A stretch of 64,000 nucleotides of DNA from positions 3,646,804-3,710,803 of the forward strand of contig NZ_CP094326.1 in assembly GCF_022760175.1 (NCBI RefSeq), written 5' to 3'. This document shows positions 36,011 to 44,938 of this stretch, one piece after another. The position numbers were made by a program, and so were the translations under genes. How positions within the stretch are numbered: position 1 is the stretch's first letter; each line of letters opens with the position of its first letter. A model generated the notes under the pieces. It did not search any database and was not told the DNA's origin. It saw only the letters and a program-made list of their open reading frames with translations. The DNA comes from Zhouia spongiae. Its GTDB lineage: Bacteria > Bacteroidota > Bacteroidia > Flavobacteriales > Flavobacteriaceae.

Positions 36011-37317
36011 TTTAAGTGCTCTATTTTTAAAATATTTTTTGTTTTGGAGGTTACCTTATACCGGTCATCTATCCGATGGTCAATAACCCATACTATTTCA
36101 TTCCCTGAACACAGAATCCAAGCGTTTTCTTTATCTAGGATAGAAAACTTCTCGTCTTTAAAAAACTTCGATAAAAGCTTCTTATTCTGCATTCCGAGGG
36201 GATAAAAATAGTCGCCTTTTTTCCATTTCCTAACGATCAGTGGATACTTTAACAAATCTTTATCTATATAAGCCAGGTTGTTTTTAAAAGGCCCTGTCAA
36301 ACCAACGTCATAAACAACTAATCTTAAACTACTTACATCCAGCCCCGCATCTTTTTCCAGCGAATAATAGTCCTCTATTTCAATAGGTTTTATGGGAGTA
36401 ATGATGATTTCTTCTCTATTTTTTAACATTCGGTGTGTTTCCGAAAAAACCTGCTTTCCGCTGGAGCTAAAAAGCAAGCTTTCAACATCGTTCCATTCCC
36501 TGAAACCATATTCATTGAACAATCCAAAAAGATAATCTTTTCTCGGACTAAGCTCTTTTAACCTTTCGGCGTTAATAATTATTCTATCTTCTTCAAATAC
36601 AAACAACTTTTGCTTTAACTCTTCAAGGTGGTTCCGGACTATTTGTGATGTTCCCTGAATAAACCGAATAGTTTTATTGAAGTTATCCATAAACGAAGTA
36701 TTAACACTCTTCAATTCCGGAATCACTTCCAACCTCAACTTATTTCTAAGGTATTTCGATTCTTCATTACTGCTGTCCTCTCTCCAGATTATTCCGTGCT
36801 GCACTGCAAAGTTTTCTATTTCTTCTCTTGTAAAGGGCAATAAAGGACGTACAGTATTCTTATAAAGCGACGGAATGCCCATAAGACCTTCAATACCGGT
36901 TCCCCGGGATAAATTAATTAAAAAGGTCTCCAGGTTATCGTCAGCATGGTGAGCGGTAAAAACACAGTCGAAATTGTATTCGTCAATCAATGAGGCAAAC
37001 CAGTTATACCGCAATTCGCGGGCTGCCATCTGGACGGATACCTTATGCTCATCCTTATATTTAAGTGTATTGAAGTACGTTGTATAAACCGGAATATTTA
37101 AATCTGTTGCCAGAGTCTTTACAAAAGCTTCATCGGCATCACTCTCATTTCCCCTAAGCTTAAAATTGCAATGAGCCAGGGCTATGGTAAGGCCTGCATT
37201 TTTACACAAATGTGTTAATACGACACTATCTATTCCCCCGCTTGTCGCTATTAAAATCTTAGCTTGTTTAACAAATGAAAAATTCTTAGAGATATGTTTA
37301 TTGAACAGTTCCTGCAT
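36007..37317 (-). CDS. tilS: tRNA(Ile)-lysidine synthase
   Basis: This 436-residue protein has the N-type ATP pyrophosphatase P-loop S26-G-G-I-D-S31, family motifs LAHCNFKLRGNESD and FTAHHADDN, and a C-terminal TilS substrate-binding domain. It converts C34 to lysidine in tRNA-Ile(CAU), an essential step for AUA decoding. Length matches the full-size TilS group. It lies in an operon between the lysophospholipase-like gene (16 nt upstream) and dsbD (4-nt overlap); no functional link is obvious. Confidence 0.96.
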   Translation of the reverse strand: MQELFNKHISKNFSFVKQAKILIATSGGIDSVVLTHLCKNAGLTIALAHCNFKLRGNESDADEAFVKTLATDLNIPVYTTYFNTLKYKDEHKVSVQMAARELRYNWFASLIDEYNFDCVFTAHHADDNLETFLINLSRGTGIEGLMGIPSLYKNTVRPLLPFTREEIENFAVQHGIIWREDSSNEESKYLRNKLRLEVIPELKSVNTSFMDNFNKTIRFIQGTSQIVRNHLEELKQKLFVFEEDRIIINAERLKELSPRKDYLFGLFNEYGFREWNDVESLLFSSSGKQVFSETHRMLKNREEIIITPIKPIEIEDYYSLEKDAGLDVSSLRLVVYDVGLTGPFKNNLAYIDKDLLKYPLIVRKWKKGDYFYPLGMQNKKLLSKFFKDEKFSILDKENAWILCSGNEIVWVIDHRIDDRYKVTSKTKNILKIEHLK

Positions 37318-37333
37318 GGGGCAAAGATAATTC

Positions 37334-38164
37334 TTATAGTTGGTTATCCATCCAACCGGTAATTGTATTCAGTACCTCTTGCTTCTCTAAATCATTATGC
37401 AACTCATGATATCCCCCTTCAAAAAGTTTCAGCTCCGTATATTTTTCCGATTGCTTGGCAAAAGCTTTACTGGCATAATGACTCGTAATATAATCATCGG
37501 TTCCGTGCAACAATAAAAGCGGAAGATGTAATTGCAGTGCTTTGGAAATAGCCTCTTCTCCCGCCTTTATAAAGGGTATTGAAAAATTCGGGCTTATTCT
37601 GTTGTGTACCAGCTTATCTTCTTTATACTTATTCACTTCTTTTTCATCTCTTGAAATATATTTTGCATCAATCCCGCTTGACAGAGTTATATTAGGAGCG
37701 ATACGATAGAATAGCTTCCCCAATGCCATTTTCCAGGCAGGGGTTGGAAAAGCAATACGTAAAAACGGACTGGTTATAACGACTCCTTTTAATTCCGGTT
37801 TTCGTCGCAAGACATAGTTTAAAGCTACATTTCCTCCCATACTATGGCCGTATAAGAACCTCGGAAAACCGTTAAACAACTCATCAACTTTATCAAAAAC
37901 CTCTGTTATACTATCAAGGACAGCTTCATATCCGGGGCACGTTCCCCGCTTACCTTCCGTATGCCCATGACCAAAGTGGTCGAAACCGATAACAGCATAA
38001 CCTTTATCTATAAATTCAGGTACCACAAAAGAAGAATAACGTCCGCTGTGCGATCCCATGCCATGTACCAATACCACAACGGCTTTTAGCTGTTGCGGTT
38101 TCCAATACTGTCCGTATAACTTCTTGTTGTGACAATAAAAATAAAATTCGTTATGCTGCATCAC
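37334..38164 (-). CDS. Alpha/beta hydrolase, monoacylglycerol lipase / lysophospholipase-like
   Basis: This 276-residue hydrolase has the oxyanion segment LVHGMGSHSGRY, nucleophile Ser108 in YGHSMGG, acid in LHGTDDYI and His in GGYHELHND. The pattern is that of the PldB/monoglyceride-lipase group that cleaves monoacylglycerols or lysophospholipids. There is no signal peptide, so it is cytoplasmic. It is second in the operon, 23 nt after pabB. Confidence 0.9.
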   Translation of the reverse strand: MMQHNEFYFYCHNKKLYGQYWKPQQLKAVVVLVHGMGSHSGRYSSFVVPEFIDKGYAVIGFDHFGHGHTEGKRGTCPGYEAVLDSITEVFDKVDELFNGFPRFLYGHSMGGNVALNYVLRRKPELKGVVITSPFLRIAFPTPAWKMALGKLFYRIAPNITLSSGIDAKYISRDEKEVNKYKEDKLVHNRISPNFSIPFIKAGEEAISKALQLHLPLLLLHGTDDYITSHYASKAFAKQSEKYTELKLFEGGYHELHNDLEKQEVLNTITGWMDNQL

Positions 38165-38187
38165 TAAAATTTAGGTGTGGGTTAAAG

Positions 38188-39510
38188 TTACACTTTTTGA
38201 TTATTTAACTTCCCTTCCAATACCTCACGCATGGCCTTTGCTTTTATAAGGCATTCTTCATATTCTTTTTCTGGAATCGATCTCGCTGTAATGGCACCTC
38301 CCACTGAATACGAAATATATTTTTTTGTTGCGTTGTAAAGAATACTTCTTATCACAACATTAAAATCAAAATCGCCAACGGGAGTAAAATACCCCACGGT
38401 TCCACTATAAAGCCCTCTTTTAGTTTCTTCAAGTTCTTCAATAATTTTCATAGCTGAAATTTTAGGCGCTCCTGTCATGCTTCCCATAGGAAAAGTTGCT
38501 TTAATTATATCTATTGGGTTCGTTTCATCAGGGACAATAGCTTTCACTGTGGATATGAGTTGATGTACCTGTTCGAAGGTGTATACCTTGCAAAGTTCTT
38601 CTACTTCCACCGTTCCTTTTTTGGCAACCCTCGACAGGTCATTTCTGACAAGGTCTACGATCATTATATTCTCAGAACGCTCTTTCGGGTTATTTCTCAA
38701 CGAATTTACCAACTGTACATCAGCTTTTAAAAACTGTGCCCTTTTGGCGGTTCCTTTAATGGGCTGGGAAAGCACCTTGCTCCCTTCTTTTCTCAGATAT
38801 CGTTCAGGCGATGCCGATAACAAATACTGATCCCTTATTTTAAGATAGGTTGCAAACGGAGGTTTTGAAATTTCATTTAAGTGCTTATAGCTTCTGAGGG
38901 GAGCTAGTTCCGTATCTTCCGCATAAAATTCCTGGCAAAAACTGGCTTCGTAAATATCTCCCCGATGAATATAATCCAGCATCTTTTTTACTTTAGCCAT
39001 ATATTCTTCTTTATGGATCCGCAATTTGATTTTTACATCTCCCGTATTTCCGGTTTCATAAGTACTGCTTTCCTGAAACGAATTAATTTCTTCGTAATCT
39101 GCTTCTACCTCATCGTCGACCATTGGTAAATAATGAAATTCTGCCACCCCCTCTTTTATGGTAACAATCTTTTTAGGCTGAAAAAAATAAAGATCCGGAA
39201 ATTCCAGCCCGTCAAAATTACCTGACTTTAAATTTTCAACGTCATTTTTTAAATCATAAGAAAGGTAACCAAACAACCAGTCGTGTGAGACGGATTGGTA
39301 CTCTTTGAGTTTTTCAAAAGCATCATATGTATCCGTTTGTATAGAAGTCAGGGCATCAAATGCCATTATACTGTCAAAAGAACTGTACCGCCTGTGATAA
39401 TTATTGCTATCCAGCCAGGCCACCTCTTCAAATTGCTGTGCCCAAGACAAAAGTTTATCCTTAAAAACCTCTATATCTTCCGGAGTAAATTTTACAGTTT
39501 TTCTATACAT
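38188..39510 (-). CDS. pabB: Aminodeoxychorismate synthase component I (PabB-like)
   Basis: This 440-residue chorismate-binding enzyme has PIKGT near residue 260, whose Lys is the nucleophile in PabB (TrpE has PIAGT). It also has the family blocks ENIMIVDLVRNDLSRV, FPMGSMTGAPK and YSVGGAITARSIPEKEYEEC. It makes 4-amino-4-deoxychorismate for folate, using glutamine amidotransferase PabA, which is not encoded here. It is the first gene of the four-gene operon and is divergent from the arginine operon. Confidence 0.92.
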   Translation of the reverse strand: MYRKTVKFTPEDIEVFKDKLLSWAQQFEEVAWLDSNNYHRRYSSFDSIMAFDALTSIQTDTYDAFEKLKEYQSVSHDWLFGYLSYDLKNDVENLKSGNFDGLEFPDLYFFQPKKIVTIKEGVAEFHYLPMVDDEVEADYEEINSFQESSTYETGNTGDVKIKLRIHKEEYMAKVKKMLDYIHRGDIYEASFCQEFYAEDTELAPLRSYKHLNEISKPPFATYLKIRDQYLLSASPERYLRKEGSKVLSQPIKGTAKRAQFLKADVQLVNSLRNNPKERSENIMIVDLVRNDLSRVAKKGTVEVEELCKVYTFEQVHQLISTVKAIVPDETNPIDIIKATFPMGSMTGAPKISAMKIIEELEETKRGLYSGTVGYFTPVGDFDFNVVIRSILYNATKKYISYSVGGAITARSIPEKEYEECLIKAKAMREVLEGKLNNQKV

Positions 39511-39536
39511 ACGAAGAAATTAATAATTCATTGTTA

Positions 39537-39544
39537 CAAATTTA
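39537..39544 (-). promoter_or_regulatory. Bacteroidota-type -7 box of the pabB operon
   Basis: TAAATTTG on the minus strand matches TAnnTTTG, about 27 bp upstream of the pabB start codon. The -33 element is not clear. Confidence 0.4.
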
Positions 39545-39624
39545 ACAAACATTCGAAATAATAATTCATTTATATTTTCTAATATTGTATCCATAAAACA
39601 AAGGACAAACATTTATTAATTAAA

Positions 39625-39726
39625 ATGCAAAACAATCAAAACATACAATTCTTATCGGAGCTAACGGCTCCCGGGATTGTTTTTGCTATTACTCCCGTTC
39701 GTCCTATCCGCCGCCGTCGCCCGTAA
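39625..39726 (+). CDS. Arginine-rich leader peptide (attenuator) of the arginine operon
   Basis: The open frame of 33 codons begins ATG CAA AAC AAT and ends PVRPIRRRRP-stop. Five of its last nine codons are arginine, all CGT or CGC rather than the AGA that is common in neighbouring genes. It lies 92 nt before the first gene of the arginine operon, the position and design expected for a leader peptide whose stalled translation reports low charged tRNA-Arg. The frame is too short for routine gene calling. Coding is inferred from content and position and is not proven. Confidence 0.75.
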   Translation: MQNNQNIQFLSELTAPGIVFAITPVRPIRRRRP

Positions 39727-39744
39727 GGGTGCACAATAGTTATT

Positions 39745-39766
39745 GGAGTTAGGTGTGTCCAACTCC
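39745..39766 (+). terminator. Attenuator hairpin candidate after the Arg leader
   Basis: GGAGTT (39745-39750) pairs with AACTCC (39761-39766) around a 10-nt loop. Part of the loop (TGTGTCC) could alternatively pair with GGTGCACA (39728-39735) just after the leader stop. No strong U-run follows, so the mechanism is uncertain. Confidence 0.4.
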
Positions 39767-39818
39767 CCCGCGAAAAACCAGTTTTACTTAAATCAAGATT
39801 TTAATTTTTTAGAACACT

Positions 39819-40442
39819 ATGCAGGTAGTTATTGCCAACAACTCGCATATTCAATATGCACAAATCATTTGTGATACTATTGAAGATTCTGCTAAGCAAA
39901 GAGGAACAGGAATTGCCAAGCGAACCACCGAGTATATCGTTACCAAAATACAAAATGGTAATGCTGTAATTGCATTGGACGGAGAGACCTTTGCCGGTTT
40001 TTGCTACATAGAAACCTGGGGGCATGAAAAATATGTTGCCAATTCAGGACTGATTGTACACCCTGATTTTAGAGGCCATGGACTAGCCACTAAAATAAAG
40101 AAAAAGGTTTTTGAACACAGCAGAAATAAATTTCCAGAAGCCAAGATATTTGGAATCACTACCGGTTTGGCCGTAATGAAAATCAATTACGATCTGGGGT
40201 ATGAACCGGTTACCTTTTCTGAACTCACTGATGATCCGGCCTTTTGGAACGGATGCCAGACTTGTAAAAATTACGATATCTTAACAAGGACAGACAGAAA
40301 AATGTGCCTGTGTACCGGTATGTTGTATGATCCTGCTGATAAAGAACATAATCACAAACATTCGTATAACAAGAAAGTTTTTAAAAGATTAAAGAGTATT
40401 AAACAAAATATTTTCCTTAAAAAAGAAAAAAAGAAAAAATGA
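39819..40442 (+). CDS. GNAT N-acyltransferase of the arginine operon (probable N-acylglutamate synthase)
   Basis: This 207-residue protein has a GNAT fold (about 1-150) with the acyl-CoA pyrophosphate loop HPDFRGHGLATKIKKK. A C-terminal cysteine-rich block (CQTCKNYDIL, then KMCLCTGMLYDP) is unusual for GNATs and may bind metal. As first gene of the arginine operon it is the natural candidate for the first step, acylation of glutamate, replacing ArgA/ArgJ (inference from context). It overlaps argG by 4 nt. A basic Lys-rich tail ends the protein. Confidence 0.85.
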   Translation: MQVVIANNSHIQYAQIICDTIEDSAKQRGTGIAKRTTEYIVTKIQNGNAVIALDGETFAGFCYIETWGHEKYVANSGLIVHPDFRGHGLATKIKKKVFEHSRNKFPEAKIFGITTGLAVMKINYDLGYEPVTFSELTDDPAFWNGCQTCKNYDILTRTDRKMCLCTGMLYDPADKEHNHKHSYNKKVFKRLKSIKQNIFLKKEKKKK

Positions 40443-41623
40443 AGAAATTAGTTTTAGCCTATAGCGGAGGATTAGACACCTCGTATTGCGCCAAGTATTT
40501 ATCTGAAGAAGAAGGATTTGATGTTCATGCTGTTAGTGTTAATACAGGAGGGTTCAGTAAAGAAGAAATCCGGAACATCGAAAGTAAGGCCAAAGTGCTT
40601 GGGGTTTCGTCGTACACCTCTATAGACGCAGTACAAACTTTTTACGATGAAGTTGTAAAATACCTTATTTACGGCAATGTTCTTAAAAACAACACTTATC
40701 CGCTCTCTGTAAGCGCCGAAAGAATCGTTCAGGCAATAGAGATCATAAAGTATGCAAAAAAAATCGATGCAAAGTATATTGCCCACGGAAGTACCGGTGC
40801 CGGTAACGATCAGGTCAGGTTTGATATGATTTTTCAAATTATCGCTCCCGAGATCGAGATCATAACTCCGATCAGGGACAAGAAACTTTCAAGACAGGAA
40901 GAAATAGAATACCTGTCCGGCAAAGGGGTTAACATGGAATGGTCCAAAGCCAAGTATTCCATCAACAAAGGCTTATGGGGCACCAGCGTAGGTGGTGAAG
41001 AAACTCTTACTTCTCACCTTCCGCTACCTGACGAGGCATACCCCAGCCAATTAACCAGTATGGGATCTCAAAAAGTAAAACTTACGTTTAATAAAGGCGA
41101 ATTGACTGCCATTGACGGCAAAAAAGGGAAAGCTGTAGAGAATATTGAAAAATTAAACGAAATAGCTTCTGTCTATGCAATTGGAAGAGATATTCATGTA
41201 GGTGATACCATTATTGGAATTAAGGGAAGAGTAGGTTTTGAGGCCGCCGCTCCCATTATCATTATTAAAGCACATCATACGCTTGAGAAACATGTATTAA
41301 CCAAATGGCAACAACATCATAAAGAGTATTTAGCCAACTGGTATGGTATGTTATTGCATGAAGGGCAATTTTTAGATGAAGCCATGAGAAACATTGAGGC
41401 TTTCTTAACCGATTCACAAAAGAATGTGTCGGGCGATGTCTGGGTAAGTTTGCATCCGTACAGATTTGTTATAGATGGTATTAAATCTGATCATGATCTG
41501 ATGAGCGCCAAATTCGGGGCATACGGTGAAATGAACAAAGGCTGGACTGCCGATGATGCTAAAGGCTTTATAAAAATAATGTCTAATTCTGCTAAAATAC
41601 ACCAGGCAGTAAATCAGAATTAA
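40439..41623 (+). CDS. argG: Argininosuccinate synthase
   Basis: This 394-residue protein has the N-type ATP-binding loop AYSGGLDTSYC (residues 7-17) and the family blocks HGSTGAGNDQVRFD and YSINKGLWGTSVGGEE. It condenses citrulline and aspartate to argininosuccinate with ATP to AMP. It overlaps the GNAT gene by 4 nt, and argC follows after 1 nt. Length is typical. Confidence 0.97.
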   Translation: MKKLVLAYSGGLDTSYCAKYLSEEEGFDVHAVSVNTGGFSKEEIRNIESKAKVLGVSSYTSIDAVQTFYDEVVKYLIYGNVLKNNTYPLSVSAERIVQAIEIIKYAKKIDAKYIAHGSTGAGNDQVRFDMIFQIIAPEIEIITPIRDKKLSRQEEIEYLSGKGVNMEWSKAKYSINKGLWGTSVGGEETLTSHLPLPDEAYPSQLTSMGSQKVKLTFNKGELTAIDGKKGKAVENIEKLNEIASVYAIGRDIHVGDTIIGIKGRVGFEAAAPIIIIKAHHTLEKHVLTKWQQHHKEYLANWYGMLLHEGQFLDEAMRNIEAFLTDSQKNVSGDVWVSLHPYRFVIDGIKSDHDLMSAKFGAYGEMNKGWTADDAKGFIKIMSNSAKIHQAVNQN

Positions 41624-41624
41624 A

Positions 41625-42599
41625 ATGATTAAAGCAGGAATTATAGGAGGTTCAGGATATACCGGAGGAGAGTTAATAAGGTTATTACTAAACCACCCTC
41701 AAGCAACCATAGATTTTGTATTCAGCACGACAAGGGCAGGAAAACCTTTAAGTGATGCTCATGAGGATCTGTTGGGGCTTAGCGATATAAAATTTACAGG
41801 AGAGATCAATCCGGAAATAGATGTCTTGTTCTTATGTCTCGGACATGGGAATTCATCAAGCTTTCTGAATAACTACAAGTTTTCTGAAAACACAAAGATC
41901 ATAGACCTCAGTAACGATTTTAGATTGCAAAATGATGCCAGTTTCAACGGTATGGAGTTTGTTTACGGCCTACCCGAACTGAATAAAGAAAAAATTAAAA
42001 GCGCAAAACAGCTTGCTAACCCGGGTTGTTTTGCTACAGCTATTCAATTAGCACTTTTACCTCTTGCCGCTGACAAGCGTTTACAACAGGAAATACATGT
42101 TAATGCCGTTACCGGAAGTACCGGAGCAGGGGTCAGTCCATCTGCTACATCGCATTTTAGCTGGAGAAATAATAATATTTCATGGTATAAGCCTTTTACG
42201 CATCAACATCTGGGTGAAATTGGCGAAAGTCTGGCTTCCCTGCAAGGTTCAGAGGCTTCATTGCTCTTTATGCCGCAACGCGGAAATTTTTCCAGAGGAA
42301 TTTTTGTAACGGCATATACCAGGTTTACAGGATCTTTGGACGAAGCTAAAGCAATGTACGCCGGCTTTTACAAAGATGCTCCTTTCACCAAGGTGTCGGA
42401 CAAAGAAATTCACCTGAAACAAGTGGTAAACACAAACATGTGTCATTTGCACCTTCATAAGCACGAAGATATATTACTGATCACCGGCGCTGAAGACAAT
42501 CTGCTGAAGGGAGCCAGCGGACAAGCTGTTCAAAACATGAATTTAATGTTTGGATTGCCAGAAACAGAAGGATTACAGTTAAAGGCAAGTTATTTTTAA
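41625..42599 (+). CDS. argC: N-acyl-gamma-glutamyl-phosphate reductase
   Basis: This 324-residue NADPH-dependent reductase has the Rossmann motif GGSGYTGGELIRLL and the catalytic Cys135 in NPGCFATAIQLALLPL. The block NAVTGSTGAGVSPSATSHFSWR is conserved in type 1 ArgC. It reduces N-acyl-glutamyl phosphate to the semialdehyde, with acetyl- or succinyl-acyl chains depending on the operon. A MITE-like element follows before proC. Confidence 0.96.
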   Translation: MIKAGIIGGSGYTGGELIRLLLNHPQATIDFVFSTTRAGKPLSDAHEDLLGLSDIKFTGEINPEIDVLFLCLGHGNSSSFLNNYKFSENTKIIDLSNDFRLQNDASFNGMEFVYGLPELNKEKIKSAKQLANPGCFATAIQLALLPLAADKRLQQEIHVNAVTGSTGAGVSPSATSHFSWRNNNISWYKPFTHQHLGEIGESLASLQGSEASLLFMPQRGNFSRGIFVTAYTRFTGSLDEAKAMYAGFYKDAPFTKVSDKEIHLKQVVNTNMCHLHLHKHEDILLITGAEDNLLKGASGQAVQNMNLMFGLPETEGLQLKASYF

Positions 42600-42611
42600 T
42601 ACACTAATAAA

Positions 42612-42724
42612 CGTCACTGCAAAGCCATCAATAACAGGAAATAGCTGTGGCAGTCTCATTGGAGGCTTAGATTTCTATTTAAGGGATTACCGCGTCGCTC
42701 CATGAGTCGTTTTTCGCAATGACG
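42612..42724. mobile_element. MITE-like element between argC and proC
   Basis: This 113-bp non-coding element is bounded by imperfect inverted termini: CGTCACTGCAAA at the left, and TTTTCGCAATGACG at the right, whose complement is CGTCATTGCGAAAA. Inside, CTCATTGGAG can pair with CTCCATGAG. The end sequence resembles a repeat I recall from many Bacteroidota genomes. It has no coding capacity. Confidence 0.6.
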
Positions 42725-42800
42725 CTCAAAATATAATGAACAACCAAAACACAGTTTGCAAAGATTCCGTATCGAGCAACCTGTAACTAATTTAACCCAT

Positions 42801-43592
42801 ATGAAAGTAGCTGTTATAGGCGCAGGAAATCTGGGGTTATCAATCGCAAAGGGACTGATAACCACTAATGCTATCACTACATTGTTTCTCACCAAGAGAA
42901 ACAAAGAAAGCATCAAGGAATACGAAGAATACAAAAATGTTTTTGTAACGGACAACAATAGAGAAGCTGTTCAAAACTCAGACATTATAATCTTTGCTGT
43001 TCAGCCTGCCCAGTTCGAATCTATCCTTTTAGAAATAAAAGACCTGTTGCACCAGAACCATGTATTGATCTCTACCATTACAGGATTTAAAATCCCAAGA
43101 ATAGAAGCTCTTATCGGATCTGATCATTACATTATCAGGAGCATGCCTAACACAGCCATTTCGGTTGGAAAATCCATGACCTGTTTATGTGCTAATGAAA
43201 AAGGAAAAAAACGTATTGACCTGGCTAAGGCAATCTTTAACCGTTTGGGGACATCGATCTCAATTCCTGAACACCAAATGCAGGCAGCTACCGTAATCTG
43301 TGCCAGCGGGATAGCCTTTTGGATGCGGCTGATCAGGGCAACAACCCAAGGAGCCATTCAATTAGGTTTCGATGCGGCTGAAGCTCAGGAAATGGCCATG
43401 CAAACCTGTGCCGGAGCTGCCGGTTTATTGATCCAGACCGGTAACCATCCCGAACAAGAGATCGATAAAGTTACAACTCCCCGGGGCTGTACCATTGAAG
43501 GTCTGAATGAAATGGAACATCAGGGACTCAGCTCCTCATTGATAAAAGGGATTGTGACCTCTTTTGAAAAAATTAATCAAATAGCTAAATAG
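42801..43592 (+). CDS. proC: Pyrroline-5-carboxylate reductase
   Basis: This 263-residue protein begins MKVAVIGAGNLGLSIAKGL, a Rossmann NAD(P) motif. It has the PROC C-terminal blocks CASGIAFWMRLI and TTPRGCTIEGLNEMEHQGL. An in-frame ATG 15 codons upstream (42756) gives a non-conserved extension. It makes proline from pyrroline-5-carboxylate. Its place inside the arginine operon links proline and arginine, which share glutamate-semialdehyde chemistry. A 128-bp gap follows before argD. Confidence 0.94.
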   Translation: MKVAVIGAGNLGLSIAKGLITTNAITTLFLTKRNKESIKEYEEYKNVFVTDNNREAVQNSDIIIFAVQPAQFESILLEIKDLLHQNHVLISTITGFKIPRIEALIGSDHYIIRSMPNTAISVGKSMTCLCANEKGKKRIDLAKAIFNRLGTSISIPEHQMQAATVICASGIAFWMRLIRATTQGAIQLGFDAAEAQEMAMQTCAGAAGLLIQTGNHPEQEIDKVTTPRGCTIEGLNEMEHQGLSSSLIKGIVTSFEKINQIAK

Positions 43593-43720
43593 ACGCCCGT
43601 ATTGAGGTATGAATATTGACAAATTACCAGGCCCGAAGAAAGCTGAATTTAAATCAAAAGAACAGAAATAAACAGTGTAACATCATCACCCGATAACAAT
43701 ATAACAATATTAAAGAAAAC

Positions 43721-44854
43721 ATGAAATTATTCGACGTTTATCCACTGTATGACATCACTCCTGTGAGGGGAGATAATGTTTATGTCTACGACGAAAAAGG
43801 ACAACAATATCTCGACCTCTATGGAGGCCATGCTGTAATCTCTATCGGGCATTCGCATCCGCATTATACAGAGAAACTAAATGAACAGCTACATAAGCTC
43901 GGTTTTTATTCTAATGCCGTCAAAAACCCGTTGCAGCAAGAATTGGCAGATAAATTAGGTAACCTTTCGGGCTGTGACAATTATCAATTGTTTTTGTGCA
44001 ACTCCGGGGCTGAAGCCAATGAAAACGCATTAAAGCTAGCGTCGTTTGTTACCGGAAAAAGCAGGGTGATTGCCTTTAACAATGCTTTTCATGGTAGAAC
44101 CTCAGCAGCCGTTGCCGCTACAGATAATAAAAACATAAACGCACCCATAAATAGCCAGCACGACGTTTCCTTCCTTCCTTTAAACCAACTTCACTCTTTA
44201 GATTATGAATTAGTCAAAGGAGACGTATGTGCGGTTATTATTGAACCTATCCAGGGTGTCGGAGGTCTTGATGAGCCTACAACCAAGTTTTTAAAAGGCG
44301 CTCAGGAATTATGTAAAAAACACGGTGCTTTACTCGTATTGGACGAGGTTCAGTCCGGATACGGCAGAAGCGGGAAGTTCTTCGCTTTTCAGCATCATAA
44401 TATCGAACCCGATATTATAGCCATGGCCAAAGGAATGGGAAATGGGTTCCCAGTGGGCGGTATTCTTATTCATCCTTCCATAGAAGCCAAATACGGAATG
44501 CTTGGCACCACCTTCGGAGGAAATCATTTGGCTTGTGCGGCAGGTATTGCCGTTTTAGATGTATTAAAAGAAAATAACCTTATAACACATGCCACTGAAA
44601 TAGCTGCATACTTTACAGAAAAAGCCAAGAATCTTCCTCATCTGAAACAAATAAAAGGTCGTGGTTTAATGATCGGACTCGAATTCGAATTTGAAGTAGC
44701 TGATTTACGTAAAAAACTCATCTACGAAAAACGTATCTTTACAGGAGGTGCCGGCAATAAAAATTTACTCCGGATTCTTCCGCCTTTAACTGTTCAGAAA
44801 GAGCATATAGATCTCTTTATAGAAGCACTTTACGATGTCATTGATAATAAATAA
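43721..44854 (+). CDS. argD: N-acylornithine aminotransferase (class III, PLP)
   Basis: This 377-residue class III aminotransferase has GGHAVISIGHSHP, the PLP-proximal LVLDEVQSGYGRSG, and the Schiff-base Lys237 in AMAKGMGNGFPVGG. It converts N-acyl-glutamate semialdehyde to N-acylornithine. ArgD-type enzymes often accept both acetyl and succinyl forms. It is followed after an 84-bp gap by the carbamoyltransferase. Confidence 0.95.
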   Translation: MKLFDVYPLYDITPVRGDNVYVYDEKGQQYLDLYGGHAVISIGHSHPHYTEKLNEQLHKLGFYSNAVKNPLQQELADKLGNLSGCDNYQLFLCNSGAEANENALKLASFVTGKSRVIAFNNAFHGRTSAAVAATDNKNINAPINSQHDVSFLPLNQLHSLDYELVKGDVCAVIIEPIQGVGGLDEPTTKFLKGAQELCKKHGALLVLDEVQSGYGRSGKFFAFQHHNIEPDIIAMAKGMGNGFPVGGILIHPSIEAKYGMLGTTFGGNHLACAAGIAVLDVLKENNLITHATEIAAYFTEKAKNLPHLKQIKGRGLMIGLEFEFEVADLRKKLIYEKRIFTGGAGNKNLLRILPPLTVQKEHIDLFIEALYDVIDNK

Positions 44855-44938
44855 TTAAAAACGAATAGTGATTAATAATGATTTTACACATGGTTTCCGT
44901 TTTGTAAATCATTTGTCACAAAATACGATAATAATAAA

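Noticed and set aside
42756-42800. Upstream start of proC
   Set aside because: The extra residues run from the MITE edge and precede a perfect Rossmann start at MKVAVIGAG.
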